NCBI RefSeq assembly: GCF_000384965.1 | Contig: NZ_CM001844.1 | Location: 1,441,667 to 1,505,666 of the forward strand | Length of the DNA stretch: 64,000 bases | Reading direction: 5' to 3' | Origin: Bartonella bovis 91-4 | GTDB lineage: Bacteria > Pseudomonadota > Alphaproteobacteria > Rhizobiales > Rhizobiaceae | In this document: positions 27,063 through 36,748 of the stretch, one piece after another | Numbering within the stretch: the first letter of the stretch is position 1 | Layout: each line of letters opens with the position of its first letter | Notes under the pieces: generated by a model | Told to the model about the DNA's origin: nothing | Database searches by the model: none | What the model saw: only the letters and a program-made list of their open reading frames with translations | Made by a program: the position numbers and the translations under genes

Positions 27063-28145
27063 TTAAAGAACAGGTATGAATGCGGCCGCTTTTTGTTCTG
27101 CTTTCTTCAATTGCGCCTCATCCATTCCCTGGAGCATCACTTCAAGATCAGAAGCTTGTACTTTCGCCTGTTTTGCCACCATATACCATGCAGCAGCAGT
27201 AACAACATCGCCTTCCACCCCTATTCCATCACGGTAAAGTCTTGCCAGATTAACTTGTGCCACTGCAACCATTTTAACGGCATTGTCAAATAGCAAATAA
27301 AAAGCCCGTTTAAAATCAGTCTCCCCACCACGACCCTCAATCAACCATTGTGCCAACATTATTTGGGCCATAAGGTGTTTATTTTGAGCTGCAACCTCAA
27401 TCAATCTTCGTGCATTATAATCATCTTTTGGCTTTGTTAAAGTACCCACAGATAAAATTCTTGCAGCAGCAAAAGCAGCCTCAGGGTCACCAAGAGCAGC
27501 ACCTCTTAAAAACAATACCAAAGCTTGTTCTTTTGCTTCATCTTGTTGATTTTGTAAATCCACCTCTTCAAGATGTTTTTTTTCATCAAAAGCTTTATGG
27601 AGAACAATTTGCCCATAATAGAAATAGGCTTCTCTCACACCAGCATGAGTTGCCTTTTGAATAAATTCTATGCCACGCTCTTTATCTTTTGTGACAAAAG
27701 TCCCACTAAATAACATAAGACCATAGCGCAGTTGTGCTTGTGGGTCACCGTTTTTTGCAGCACTCCCAAACCATAAAGCAGCGCGCTCACCATCAAGAGG
27801 AACAGCATATCCCTCCATATACATTTGACCAATCAAAGTTTGCGCAGTTGGATCATTGTATTCAGCACGCTTGAGCGCTTCATAAAAAGCTTTTAAATAG
27901 TTGCCTTGCACATAATAATCATAGGCTTTATCATATTGCCCTGCTTTTAATATTTGAGCAGAACTCTCACGATCTTTGGGTTCTGTAGAACTTTGAGACA
28001 CCTTTAAAATGGATTGATCTTGTGATTTTTCTACTTTTGTAGTTTCAACTTCAACCGTTGATGCTTCTTCTCCAACAAAAGCTGCAACAGCAGACCAAGA
28101 CAAAACCCCTGTAAAAATCAACACATATGCAAAAAATTTGACCAT
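27063..28145 (-). CDS. Secreted Sel1-repeat (TPR-like) protein
   Basis: This 360-residue protein has a signal peptide (FFAYVLIFTGVLSWSAVAA) and a Glu/Ser/Lys-rich linker to residue about 65. At least five Sel1-like repeats follow; clear ones are AQTLIGQMYMEGYAVPLDGERAALW split over AALWFGSAAKNGDPQAQLRYG, then AYFYYGQIVL and AQVNLARLYRDGIG. Sel1 proteins act as periplasmic adaptors; the partner is unknown. It resembles the ExoR-type layout only in general form. The gene is followed upstream by the ThiE-like gene with 36 bases between, so co-transcription is likely. Confidence 0.8.
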   Translation of the reverse strand: MVKFFAYVLIFTGVLSWSAVAAFVGEEASTVEVETTKVEKSQDQSILKVSQSSTEPKDRESSAQILKAGQYDKAYDYYVQGNYLKAFYEALKRAEYNDPTAQTLIGQMYMEGYAVPLDGERAALWFGSAAKNGDPQAQLRYGLMLFSGTFVTKDKERGIEFIQKATHAGVREAYFYYGQIVLHKAFDEKKHLEEVDLQNQQDEAKEQALVLFLRGAALGDPEAAFAAARILSVGTLTKPKDDYNARRLIEVAAQNKHLMAQIMLAQWLIEGRGGETDFKRAFYLLFDNAVKMVAVAQVNLARLYRDGIGVEGDVVTAAAWYMVAKQAKVQASDLEVMLQGMDEAQLKKAEQKAAAFIPVL

Positions 28146-28181
28146 GGATGGCCTCTCCCCACTAATTACAAATATTCCTTC

Positions 28182-28847
28182 CTATAATAAAGGGTGACTT
28201 TTGCATTTTTCTTTGATCTTATCAAGTACAATAAAGGGGTGATCATGAGCAAAAATCATCTCTTCAATGGCAATAAATTCGCATGCCGTTTTTAAGGCTT
28301 CATCAACAGTTTCAAGATCACTGCCTGCTTGAATAATAGCAGGCACCTCCATAATCTCAGCCCACCATTGTGCTAAAGCAATATTTCGAGGATGGGAAAA
28401 TGGTTTTTTATCAGCACCCAATTTTCCAAAAAACACATAATCCCCCCCAGCTTCAGCAACACTCATAGCACAGTGGCGTGTTCGTAAATTTCCAAAACCA
28501 ACTATTTTTTTGTTTTTTTTCTGATTCTCCAACACATCAAAAGCATCAAGACCACTCTCCAGGTGCATCCCATCAGCTTTAATTCTGCCAGCAACACGGC
28601 TATCTTCAGCAATAATAAGGGCAGCGCCATTTTGTTGAATATCATCAGCATATATCTGAGCACTATTTTGTAAAAAAGCACCATCACCCTGATTAACAAA
28701 TGAATCATATAAAATAACGCAAGCAAAAGACTTTGTTTGCAAGAGCTGACGCAAAAATACAGGATCAATAATACGCCGAACATCCAATGTTAGAACCAAC
28801 TGAGGAAAAGAATAATGTTCAATTGGTTTATTTTTCTGATGGACCAT
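28182..28847 (-). CDS. ThiE-like (thiamine-phosphate synthase superfamily) protein
   Basis: This 221-residue protein has the TIM-barrel pattern of ThiE/TenI: LVLTLDVRRI, GAALIIAEDSRVAGRIKADGMHLES, IVGFGNLRTRHCAMSVAEAGGDYVFFG and VPAIIQAGSDLETVDEAL. The canonical GQ-D-P and GP-x-F-x-T-x-TK phosphate/pyrophosphate motifs are replaced (HLESGLDA, FFGKLGADKKP), so it may not make thiamine phosphate. Rhizobial relatives are annotated as thiamine-phosphate synthase. The neighbouring Sel1-repeat gene lies downstream in the same direction. A thiN gene is present at 51.5 kb. Confidence 0.7.
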   Translation of the reverse strand: MVHQKNKPIEHYSFPQLVLTLDVRRIIDPVFLRQLLQTKSFACVILYDSFVNQGDGAFLQNSAQIYADDIQQNGAALIIAEDSRVAGRIKADGMHLESGLDAFDVLENQKKNKKIVGFGNLRTRHCAMSVAEAGGDYVFFGKLGADKKPFSHPRNIALAQWWAEIMEVPAIIQAGSDLETVDEALKTACEFIAIEEMIFAHDHPFIVLDKIKEKCKSHPLL

Positions 28848-28946
28848 ACAGCCTCCCTTAAAGATTAAATTAAATAAAGATTTATTTTATCATCACGCTT
28901 TGTTAAAGGCAGATCTACCCCTTTAATCATGAAGAAGGATCTCTTG

Positions 28947-30119
28947 ATGGCACATCATAGTATTTCCCCTCACGATACATTTCTTTTAAACTGTGATAAG
29001 CATACCTCCCCTTTATCTCACCGTGATACCCGTATTGATGTGTTGCGTGCTTTGGCTCTGTTAACGATTTTCATCAACCATATTCCTGGAACATTTTATG
29101 AACATCTCACACTTAAAAACTTTGGTTTTTCTGATTCGGCAGAAATATTTGTTTTGCTTTCAGGGGTTTCTCTTGGATTAAGCTTCCATGCTCAGGCCCT
29201 CACAAGCTGTTTTACTTCATACATGCGCAAGCTTTGGAAGAGAGCTTTTGTGCTTTATAAAGCACATCTTTTTACAACCTTTATCACATTAGCCCTCTTT
29301 TTGGGAGCCTCTGTATTATGGCGCTCAGAACAACTTTCATCTATGAATAATGTGGGGATATTTTTAACACAACCTTTCATCACATTTTTAAGCACTTTAA
29401 GTCTTGGCCATCAATTAGGCTATAATAATATTCTTTCTCTTTATATTGTTTGTATGTTGTTTGCCCCTTTTGCCCTCTATCTTACGAACAAACATAAAGG
29501 TTTTCTTCTTTTTATATCATTGATGATATATCTTATATGCGGCTTTTATAGCATTGCACCACTTTCTTATCCACTCCAAGGGCAGTGGTTTTTAAATCCT
29601 TTGTCGTGGCAGTTCCTTTTTATTATTGGGTTAACAAGCGCGATACACCTCAAACAAGGAGGGAAAATAGCCTTTCGTCCTTTAATTGTTATTTTCTCAG
29701 CAAGTTATCTTGTGTTTGCACTGTTATGGGTGCGTTTAGAATGGTGGGGAAGCTTTGGATCATCTAACTGGTCCTCACCCCTCATGAATTTTAATAAAAC
29801 GTTCTTAAGTCTTCCTCGCTTGGTGCATATTCTGGCCTTAGCATCTTTAATCCTTTTCCTTCCCTGTTTGCATGAGCGACTTCACCTCTCCACAAGACAT
29901 CCTTTAGCCATTTTAGGTAAATACAGCTTACCAGTTTTTGTCACAGGCACCATTTTTGCAATGTGCGGCCAAATTTTCAAAACACTAACAACAAGCACAT
30001 TTTTTTTCGACACCCTCTTGATGATAAGCGGTATCGCAATACAATTTGCTGTAGCTTACTATTATGAAAATCAAAGAACTTATCGCCTTGCATCTTCAAA
30101 AAACAAAACAAATTTATAA
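28947..30119 (+). CDS. opgC: OpgC-family membrane protein (acyltransferase-like)
   Basis: OpgC proteins succinylate periplasmic glucans in relatives such as Brucella and Rhodobacter. The sequence has about ten transmembrane helices, and the conserved opening RDTRIDVLRALALLTIFINH with HIPGTF. ATG 28947 is chosen because AAGGA lies 7 bases upstream; 28929 is possible. Length 390 fits the family. Whether this organism makes glucans is not shown here, as no opgGH is in the window. Confidence 0.85.
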   Translation: MAHHSISPHDTFLLNCDKHTSPLSHRDTRIDVLRALALLTIFINHIPGTFYEHLTLKNFGFSDSAEIFVLLSGVSLGLSFHAQALTSCFTSYMRKLWKRAFVLYKAHLFTTFITLALFLGASVLWRSEQLSSMNNVGIFLTQPFITFLSTLSLGHQLGYNNILSLYIVCMLFAPFALYLTNKHKGFLLFISLMIYLICGFYSIAPLSYPLQGQWFLNPLSWQFLFIIGLTSAIHLKQGGKIAFRPLIVIFSASYLVFALLWVRLEWWGSFGSSNWSSPLMNFNKTFLSLPRLVHILALASLILFLPCLHERLHLSTRHPLAILGKYSLPVFVTGTIFAMCGQIFKTLTTSTFFFDTLLMISGIAIQFAVAYYYENQRTYRLASSKNKTNL

Positions 30120-30270
30120 ATATTGCTACCTTACTCATTAACCTTAGCATAAGAAGTATATTGCGCAATTGTCTTTAAAAAGGCATCTTCTATAACAATG
30201 AGAAAATAAATCTTTAAATTGGTCTTTAATGTCATTATTTTTCTCATATTGGAGTATGGAGTATAAAGAC

Positions 30271-30789
30271 GTGAATGCACATGAACCTTCACAAGATAAA
30301 CCCATTATCATGATGGAACACGATGCTTTTGAGAGCGTTTTTAACCGTCTCTATGAAGAAACGATGGACCTCATTGAAGAAACAGCAGATTATATCGATA
30401 AAGAAGGTAAATGCGCTGCTCGCCACCTTTCAGACAAAACTTCTGCACTTTATGCAAAAGAAGCCATGTATTTAAGTACACGGCTAATGCAAATCGCCTC
30501 TCGACTTTTACTTTTTCGTGCAGGGCGTGAAGGAGAAATGTCTCCCGAACAAATACAAAAAGAGATTGCAAAAATTTCTCTTCATACACCATCACTAGGG
30601 CCAGAAACCGCTCATTGGACAGAGTTACCAGAAATTTTCCGCCATTTTGTAGCACGTTCTCTGCGTTTAGAAGAACGTATGCGCCATGTCAGTTATGATA
30701 TCGATCAAACTTCTTGCAAAACCTTACAAAAGAACAATCCTGTAAGCAAACAAATTCAATTGCTCAAACGTGCTTTTCGGCGCTCTTAA
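30271..30789 (+). CDS. rcdA: Protease adaptor RcdA-like (DUF1465)
   Basis: RcdA helps ClpXP degrade the master regulator CtrA in Caulobacter. The protein is helical, with RLYEETMDLIEETADYIDKEG, YLSTRLMQIASRLLLFRAGREGEMS and HWTELPEIFRHFVARSLRLEERM, the family pattern. The start is uncertain: GTG 30271 has GGAG 9 bases upstream and gives 172 residues; ATG 30229 and ATG 30256 lie in the same frame but have no properly spaced site. It is monocistronic. The identification rests on family pattern; function is inferred. Confidence 0.75.
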   Translation: MNAHEPSQDKPIIMMEHDAFESVFNRLYEETMDLIEETADYIDKEGKCAARHLSDKTSALYAKEAMYLSTRLMQIASRLLLFRAGREGEMSPEQIQKEIAKISLHTPSLGPETAHWTELPEIFRHFVARSLRLEERMRHVSYDIDQTSCKTLQKNNPVSKQIQLLKRAFRRS

Positions 30790-31224
30790 ATCCCCCCTTA
30801 CCACGCAAAAACCACTTCCATTCTCTCTACCAACGCGTGCTTAAAGTTTCCTGATCTCTTCTCCCAAGCCATCTCCCCAATCTCCCAACCCCCACCTCTT
30901 ACACTAATTACCCCTTCACCAACATAGCCCAACTTCTGCCCCCATCTTCTTCCCATCAATGCAAGCTTCTTGCTCCTCCACGCTCTTTCCAAACACATCT
31001 CCACCAATACACCCAACCCTTGCTACTCTAAAACAAGCTTCCTACCACCGGTGCTTTCAGCCCTGCCCTTTCCTCTTTATTAAAAAACACAATTTTTTCA
31101 CAAGTCATTTCATTACATTCTTTTAGCGTTTTTACTGCATTCTTTTGGATTGTATTAATGTTTCTATGTTCTTTTTGTGTATTGCATCTATTCAAGAACA
31201 AAGAAATAACATAGGCTTAATTAT
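30790..31224. other. Intergenic upstream of ruvC, C-rich
   Basis: These 435 bases are very C-rich and G-poor in 30790-31070 with many short CTCC/CACC runs. The last 150 bases are AT-rich and hold the promoter of the ruvCAB-ybgC transcript. No gene is recognised. Confidence 0.5.
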
Positions 31225-31728
31225 ATGGTAAAAGCGATTCGTATTATAGGCATCGATCCTGGATTACAGCGAACAGGGTGGGGCGTCGTTGATCTATTAG
31301 GCAATCACCTACACTTTATTGCATCGGGCACACTACGCTCTGATGCAAAAAGCCATCTTGCTTCCAGACTGTATCAGCTTCATCAAGGGCTTTCTGATGT
31401 TGTGCACCGTTTCATGCCTCATGAAGCAGCTGTTGAGAATGTTTTTGTCAACAAAGATGCTAGTGCCACTTTAAAACTTGGTCAAGCACGCGCTATTGCA
31501 CTTCTCGTACCGGCCCAAGCAGGTCTTCCAGTTTCTGAATATGCTCCAAACACCATCAAAAAATCTGTTATTGGTGTGGGCCATGGTGCAAAAGAACAAA
31601 TTCATATGATGGTCAAAACTCTTCTCCCACGCGCTGAATTTGACAGCAGCGACGCAGCTGATGCACTGGCACTGGCACTTTGTCATAGTACCCATCGTAC
31701 TAGTTTATCCTATAGTTCACAAGGTTAA
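31225..31728 (+). CDS. ruvC: Crossover junction endodeoxyribonuclease RuvC
   Basis: RuvC cuts Holliday junctions. The 167 residues have the RNase H-fold acidic set: D11 in [14 protein letters not shown] in [13 protein letters not shown], and [15 protein letters not shown] at the C-terminus. It starts the cluster ruvC-ruvA-ruvB, with 3 bases to ruvA. yebC, the usual left neighbour, is separated by 9 kb. Confidence 0.97.
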   Translation: MVKAIRIIGIDPGLQRTGWGVVDLLGNHLHFIASGTLRSDAKSHLASRLYQLHQGLSDVVHRFMPHEAAVENVFVNKDASATLKLGQARAIALLVPAQAGLPVSEYAPNTIKKSVIGVGHGAKEQIHMMVKTLLPRAEFDSSDAADALALALCHSTHRTSLSYSSQG

Positions 31729-31731
31729 TAC

Positions 31732-32367
31732 ATGATCGGCAAATTAAAAGGCATACTTGACAGCATCTGCGACGATTACATCATCCTTGATGTGCAAGGT
31801 GTGGGGTATAGCATCTTTGTATCAAACAGGCTTTTATCTTCTTTACCAACCCTTGGTGAACACTTAAACCTGTTTATTGAAACGCATGTTCGTGCAGAAG
31901 CCATTCGTCTTTTTGGTTTTACCACGAAAGCTGAACGAGACTGGTTTTGCCTTTTACAAAATGTGCCAGGAGTAGGTGCAAAAGTTGCTTTAGCTATTTT
32001 AGGAACTTTATCTCCTGGTGAACTTGCCCAAGCGATTGCATTAAACGATGTAGCAATGATCAAACGTGCCCCTGGAATCGGTCAAAAAGTCAGTGAAAGA
32101 ATTATAAGCGAATTCAAAAACAAAGCATTGCCCTTCAATGAAGAGAGCAAAAATACTGAACATCTTGTGTCAAACCTCCAAGCACAAGAAACCAATCAAC
32201 CAATCAACGATGCACTATCGGCTTTAATCAAGCTTGGTTTTGAGCGTGACCAAGCAGCAAAAGCTCTGGCTTCAGCACTCTCCAACCTTGAAGAGGAGAG
32301 CGTTTCCTCAGCGCTTCTCATTCGCTACAGTCTAAAATTGCTTTCCAATTCATCCAACACAAGGTAA
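31732..32367 (+). CDS. ruvA: Holliday junction branch migration protein RuvA
   Basis: RuvA binds the four-way junction and loads RuvB. At 211 residues it begins [12 protein letters not shown] (OB domain), has two helix-hairpin-helix motifs ([16 protein letters not shown] and [16 protein letters not shown]), an acidic pin region and a C-terminal three-helix RuvB-binding domain ([19 protein letters not shown]). It lies 3 bases after ruvC. Confidence 0.97.
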   Translation: MIGKLKGILDSICDDYIILDVQGVGYSIFVSNRLLSSLPTLGEHLNLFIETHVRAEAIRLFGFTTKAERDWFCLLQNVPGVGAKVALAILGTLSPGELAQAIALNDVAMIKRAPGIGQKVSERIISEFKNKALPFNEESKNTEHLVSNLQAQETNQPINDALSALIKLGFERDQAAKALASALSNLEEESVSSALLIRYSLKLLSNSSNTR

Positions 32368-32426
32368 CTTTTTTCATACAACATTTTTCTGCTCAAAATA
32401 CAAGGTAACAGATATACAAGGTAACA

Positions 32427-33521
32427 ATGCATAAAGATGAAAGCCAACGCCTTCTTGGTGCCATACCCCTTCCCAATGACCCAGACCGTTCCTTAAGGCC
32501 ACAAGTTCTTGATGATTTTATTGGTCAAGAAGCAGCGCGTGCAAATTTAAAAATATTTATTGAAGCAGCAAAAACCCGTAAAGAAGCTTTAGATCATGTT
32601 TTATTTGTAGGGCCGCCAGGTTTAGGAAAAACAACACTTTCGCAAATTATGGCTAAGGAATTAGGTGTTAATTTTCGTTCAACATCAGGGCCAGTCATTG
32701 CCAAAGCAGGCGATTTAGCAGCCCTTTTAACCAACTTAGAAGAACGTGATGTTTTGTTTATTGATGAAATTCACCGTTTAAATCCAGCCATTGAAGAAAT
32801 TCTTTATCCTGCAATGGAAGATTATCAACTCGATCTAATCATTGGTGAAGGACCAGCAGCACGTTCAGTCAAAATCGACCTTGCTAAATTCACCTTAGTG
32901 GCAGCAACCACACGTTTAGGATTATTAACCACCCCCTTACGGGATCGTTTTGGCATCCCCATCCGGTTAAGTTTTTATACTATAGAAGAATTAGAATATA
33001 TCGTTCAGCGTAATGCTCGCCTTTTTTCAGTCCAGATAAGCGATGATGGTGCCCATGAAATTGCATGTCGTGCACGTGGAACCCCGCGAATTGCAGGAAG
33101 ATTGTTGCGCCGGGTTTGTGACTTTGCTCTTGTTAAAGGTTCAGAAAAAATTGACCGCTTCATTGCAGATGAAGCCCTTTCACGTCTTGAGGTTGACCAC
33201 CTTGGTCTTGACCCTTTAGACCGGCGCTATCTGATCCTCATTGCAGAAACTTTCCTAGGCGGCCCTGTTGGCATTGAAACAATTGCAGCTGCTCTTTCAG
33301 AGCCACGTGACGCCATTGAAGATATTATTGAACCCTATCTCCTCCAGCAAGGTTTTATTCAGCGCACAGCCCGCGGGCGAATTATTACAGAAAAAGCTTG
33401 GGCACACCTAGGGCTTTGTGCCCCTGAATCGGCAGCTTTAGCACAAAAATCCTCGCCATCAGCTAACACGCAAGATCATTCCTCAATACAACCCACTTTA
33501 TGGGAAAAAGAAGATGACTAA
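32427..33521 (+). CDS. ruvB: Holliday junction branch migration ATPase RuvB
   Basis: RuvB is the AAA+ motor of branch migration. The 364-residue protein has [12 protein letters not shown] at its start, Walker [10 protein letters not shown], Walker [10 protein letters not shown] and the sensor and winged-helix region ending FIQRTARGR. The C-terminal about 30 residues (from [10 protein letters not shown]) are a Ser/Gln-rich extension. It overlaps ybgC by 8 bases. There are 59 bases between ruvA and ruvB. Confidence 0.97.
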   Translation: MHKDESQRLLGAIPLPNDPDRSLRPQVLDDFIGQEAARANLKIFIEAAKTRKEALDHVLFVGPPGLGKTTLSQIMAKELGVNFRSTSGPVIAKAGDLAALLTNLEERDVLFIDEIHRLNPAIEEILYPAMEDYQLDLIIGEGPAARSVKIDLAKFTLVAATTRLGLLTTPLRDRFGIPIRLSFYTIEELEYIVQRNARLFSVQISDDGAHEIACRARGTPRIAGRLLRRVCDFALVKGSEKIDRFIADEALSRLEVDHLGLDPLDRRYLILIAETFLGGPVGIETIAAALSEPRDAIEDIIEPYLLQQGFIQRTARGRIITEKAWAHLGLCAPESAALAQKSSPSANTQDHSSIQPTLWEKEDD

Positions 33522-34119
33522 AACACCCCACACCAACATCAATAACACGCACATCAATAATCATCCTCACACTACTCACACCAACACCTCCCATACCAAC
33601 AACCCTCTTGCCCATAATACTCGCGTCTACAATACTCACGCCAATGATACTTGCACCAACGACACTTCAACCAATTATAGTGGGGATGATTTAGCTTATG
33701 TTCATAATCTCCCAACAAGAGTTTACGTTGCAGATACCGATTTTTCTGGCGTCGTATATCATGCACGTTATTTGGAATTCTTTGAACGGGGGCGCTCAGA
33801 ATTCTTGCGAAACATAGGGTGTAATAACATAGAGTTAGCATCAGGCACACAATCAACATCAAGCACAGAGGAAAAATTATTTTTTGTCGTACATCGCATA
33901 AACATTACTTATTCCCGCCCTGCACACATGGATGACCTTTTAACGGTTCAAACACGACTAGAACGTGTTCAAGGGGCACGCTTTTTTATGAATCAGCAAA
34001 TCATGCGGGGTAACATCTTGTTGGTTGAAGCACAAGTAACGCTTGCTATCATGAATCAAGAAGGAAAACCACGCCGTTTACCAAAAGATCTTTTTTCTTC
34101 CACACTTGTTTCAAAATGA
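33514..34119 (+). CDS. ybgC: Tol-Pal-associated acyl-CoA thioesterase YbgC with Asn/Thr/His-rich extension
   Basis: YbgC is a hotdog-fold thioesterase always found with tol genes. The core (residues about 65-195) has [30 protein letters not shown], where the aspartate in ADTD is catalytic, plus [19 protein letters not shown] and RFFMNQQI. The first about 58 residues are a low-complexity Asn/Thr/His stretch ([19 protein letters not shown]) encoded by an AC-rich, loosely repeated DNA; typical YbgC is about 135-150 residues and lacks it. The start overlaps ruvB by 8 bases. A start nearer the core would be needed to avoid the extension, and no ATG with a site is seen there. Confidence 0.9.
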   Translation: MTKTPHTNINNTHINNHPHTTHTNTSHTNNPLAHNTRVYNTHANDTCTNDTSTNYSGDDLAYVHNLPTRVYVADTDFSGVVYHARYLEFFERGRSEFLRNIGCNNIELASGTQSTSSTEEKLFFVVHRINITYSRPAHMDDLLTVQTRLERVQGARFFMNQQIMRGNILLVEAQVTLAIMNQEGKPRRLPKDLFSSTLVSK

Positions 34120-34253
34120 AACTGACTTACTTTAAAAAATAATAGAAGCAAAACAAACGGTTTTGAGCATTTTCATACTTGAATATCTTTTTGTTTAGAA
34201 ACTTTAAACTTTGTTTTGTCAAATTTAGAAACTATAAAACAACATGCTTTAAT

Positions 34254-34283
34254 GAGATTTTATTAAATCTCTCATTTAAAGGA
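34254..34283 (+). promoter_or_regulatory. Hairpin and ribosome site in the tolQ leader
   Basis: GAGATTT-TATT-AAATCTC forms a perfect 7-bp stem at 34254-34271. It ends 6 bases before the AAAGGA ribosome site (34278-34283) of tolQ. It has no T-run, so it is more likely a leader structure than a terminator. Confidence 0.55.
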
Positions 34284-34291
34284 ACGATATC

Positions 34292-35005
34292 ATGGCACAC
34301 ATAGAATTTGGCTCTCCAGATACCCTTGGAATGTGGAGTTTGTTTATGCAGGCCAATTGGGTTGTCAAGGCTGTCATGATTGGGCTTATTCTTGCATCAA
34401 TATGGAGCTGGGCAATTATTATCGATAAAATATTCACATACCGAAAAATACGTTACAACATCAAACAGTTTGAGCAAGTTTTTTGGTCAGGTAAATCATT
34501 AGAAGAGCTTTATGTAACCTATCAAAATCAGCATAACAACAGCATCTGTGTTGTTTTTATAGCAGCAATGAAGGAATGGAAAAAATCCCTCACCAAAGGG
34601 GTTCAACCATCGTGGAATTTACAAAGCAGAATTGAAAAAGCCATGGATTTAGCCTTAGGGCGTGAGAGTGCAAAAATAGAATCAAAATTAGGCTTTTTAG
34701 CCACACTTGGATCAGCTGCCCCCTTTATCGGTTTATTTGGAACAGTTGTTGGAATTATGAATTCATTTCTTTCAATTTCGGCTTCTCAAAATACATCTCT
34801 TGCGGTGGTAGCACCAGGTATTGCAGAAGCTCTTTTAGCAACAGCAATTGGCCTGTTAGCTGCCATCCCAGCTGTGATTGCTTACAATAAACTAACGCAT
34901 GAAAGCACTCAAATCATAGCACATATAGAAGACTTTGCTGATGAATTTTCAACGATTATGTCACGGCAAATTGATGAGAAAATAACCTTAAACTCATTGC
35001 AATAG
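34292..35005 (+). CDS. tolQ: Tol-Pal motor protein TolQ
   Basis: TolQ forms with TolR the proton-driven motor of the Tol-Pal system for outer-membrane constriction. The 237 residues have one N-terminal helix and the paired helices with ATLGSAAPFIGLFGTVVGIMNSF and VAPGIAEALLATAIGLLAAIPAV. The context ybgC-tolQ-tolR-tolA-tolB identifies it as TolQ rather than ExbB. tolR follows after 10 bases. Confidence 0.96.
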   Translation: MAHIEFGSPDTLGMWSLFMQANWVVKAVMIGLILASIWSWAIIIDKIFTYRKIRYNIKQFEQVFWSGKSLEELYVTYQNQHNNSICVVFIAAMKEWKKSLTKGVQPSWNLQSRIEKAMDLALGRESAKIESKLGFLATLGSAAPFIGLFGTVVGIMNSFLSISASQNTSLAVVAPGIAEALLATAIGLLAAIPAVIAYNKLTHESTQIIAHIEDFADEFSTIMSRQIDEKITLNSLQ

Positions 35006-35015
35006 GCAGTTTCCA

Positions 35016-35468
35016 ATGGCACTTTCTCTTGCTTCTCCTTCTCAAAAAAATACACGAAAACATCGTCGTTTGCAAAATCATTTAATCAGCGAAATTAACA
35101 TAACGCCTTTTGTGGATGTTATGCTTGTTTTACTGATTATTTTTATGGTTTCTGCTCCCCTTTTGGTCAATGGTATTCCTCTTGATTTACCCAAAAGCCA
35201 AGCAGGACCAGTGCAAACAGAGCGTCCTCCTTTAACAGTTTCGCTTGATACACAAGGGCGTTTTGCAATCAATCAAGACTATTATTCCACATCACAAGCA
35301 TTGATTACAAAATTAAAAGAGCAGCTATCAACCGATCCAACATTGCAAAACCAACGCATTTTTGTGCGCGCTGCTAAAACTGTTGAATATGAAAAAGTTT
35401 TACAACTTCTCGCTGATATTCAAAAGGCCGGTTTTTCGCAAGTTGCTTTAGCCAGTTTAGCACAATAA
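35016..35468 (+). CDS. tolR: Tol-Pal protein TolR
   Basis: TolR is the inner-membrane partner of TolQ. The 150-residue protein has one helix with the essential aspartate (NITPFVDVMLVLLIIFMV), followed by a periplasmic domain ending VEYEKVLQLLADIQKAGFSQVALAS. It is the normal length, unlike the ExbD paralogue at 8.9 kb with its tail. Confidence 0.96.
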   Translation: MALSLASPSQKNTRKHRRLQNHLISEINITPFVDVMLVLLIIFMVSAPLLVNGIPLDLPKSQAGPVQTERPPLTVSLDTQGRFAINQDYYSTSQALITKLKEQLSTDPTLQNQRIFVRAAKTVEYEKVLQLLADIQKAGFSQVALASLAQ

Positions 35469-35557
35469 TAAACTCATAAAACTAGATGATCGGCAAAAGC
35501 GCACACAAAACCATATAACAGTCGATCAACAGTAAAAAAGGCTAAGGCTTAAAGAAG

Positions 35558-36685
35558 ATGAACACAAACTCTCATCATACTATGAAAAAAAGCTTAGCTT
35601 TCTCACTTGCAGCACATATAGCCATTCTCACCTGGGGTGGAATGCATTTGACGCATTCCACTTCTTTTCCTCAACATCAACTAGAAGCCATCCCCATCAC
35701 CTTAGCCCCCCTTGATCAAGAGCTTGCAAGTGCACAAGGCTCACAAAATGCACCATTTAACGAACGTCCAGCACCAAAACCAACCGCACAACCACAAGAA
35801 AAAGAAGATGCACGCCATATAGGGGATGGAACACTCGATAGTAAAGCGCCTTTAAAGCCAAAAGAAAAACTACAAAATCAAAATGTTGAGACAACACCTC
35901 TCTCTTTTGGTGAAAAAGATGCATCTCAACAAGAAGTACCTCCCCTTACAACACCAGAAAAGCAAAAAACAAAAGTAGAGCCTTCTCCACAAACAACGCC
36001 AGAAATTACCTCAAAAGCCACTGATGAGATACCCCAAAACGAAAATATAACACAACAAGAGGAACCAGAAACACCAAAAATAACAGAAACAACGACTCCA
36101 ACAGAACCTGAAAACAAACCACAGCAAATTGTGCAGCTGCCAACAAAGGTTCCTCTTCCACAGACAAAAATGAAGCAAAAACCCACTAAACACGTTTCAT
36201 CCCAAAGTGCACAATCACCTCAAAAAAAAGGTGAACAAACGATTGAAGATATTTTAGCGATGGATGAAAGCAATCTGATCAATCGTGCACGCACGCAAGG
36301 AGGCGGTGCAAAACGCTCCAAAGAGGCACAATCTCAAGGGGCGCGAAAAGATATTGGCGATACCACAAAAATGGCACAAACCCTCGTCAATCTTGCGGGC
36401 GCATGTATTCAAAAAAAGCTTAAACTTGTTGCTATTGGTGGAAATTTGAATAACCGTCCAGTTGTGCGTTTGCAATTTCAATTAAACCGTAATGGAATGA
36501 TTATAGGCACTCCAATCATTGAGCCTCTTAAAGGTGATGAAAGTCAACAAGCCGTCATGATTCAACAAGTATATGCAGCCGTTTTTGCATGCCAGCCCTA
36601 CCCAGATCTCCCGCGTGATCAGTATAATTTATGGGGGCAAGGTTTTGATTTTAATGTTGATCCGCTTCAAGAGAAAGCTCTATAA
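35558..36685 (+). CDS. tolA: Tol-Pal protein TolA
   Basis: TolA spans the periplasm and links the inner-membrane motor to TolB and Pal. The 375 residues have an N-terminal helix (SLAFSLAAHIAILTWGG, with the SHLS-like contact region), a long Pro/Thr/Glu/Gln/Lys-rich middle (residues about 60-225) and a C-terminal TonB-like domain (PVVRLQFQLNRNGMIIGTP). The middle is Pro/Thr-rich rather than the Ala/Lys helix of E. coli. It sits between tolR and tolB, which follows within 31 bases. Confidence 0.93.
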   Translation: MNTNSHHTMKKSLAFSLAAHIAILTWGGMHLTHSTSFPQHQLEAIPITLAPLDQELASAQGSQNAPFNERPAPKPTAQPQEKEDARHIGDGTLDSKAPLKPKEKLQNQNVETTPLSFGEKDASQQEVPPLTTPEKQKTKVEPSPQTTPEITSKATDEIPQNENITQQEEPETPKITETTTPTEPENKPQQIVQLPTKVPLPQTKMKQKPTKHVSSQSAQSPQKKGEQTIEDILAMDESNLINRARTQGGGAKRSKEAQSQGARKDIGDTTKMAQTLVNLAGACIQKKLKLVAIGGNLNNRPVVRLQFQLNRNGMIIGTPIIEPLKGDESQQAVMIQQVYAAVFACQPYPDLPRDQYNLWGQGFDFNVDPLQEKAL

Positions 36686-36748
36686 TTTAACAAAAAGCTT
36701 ATATAATATGAAGATATGTCTCTCTTACAAGAAAGGATAAAATCCAGC

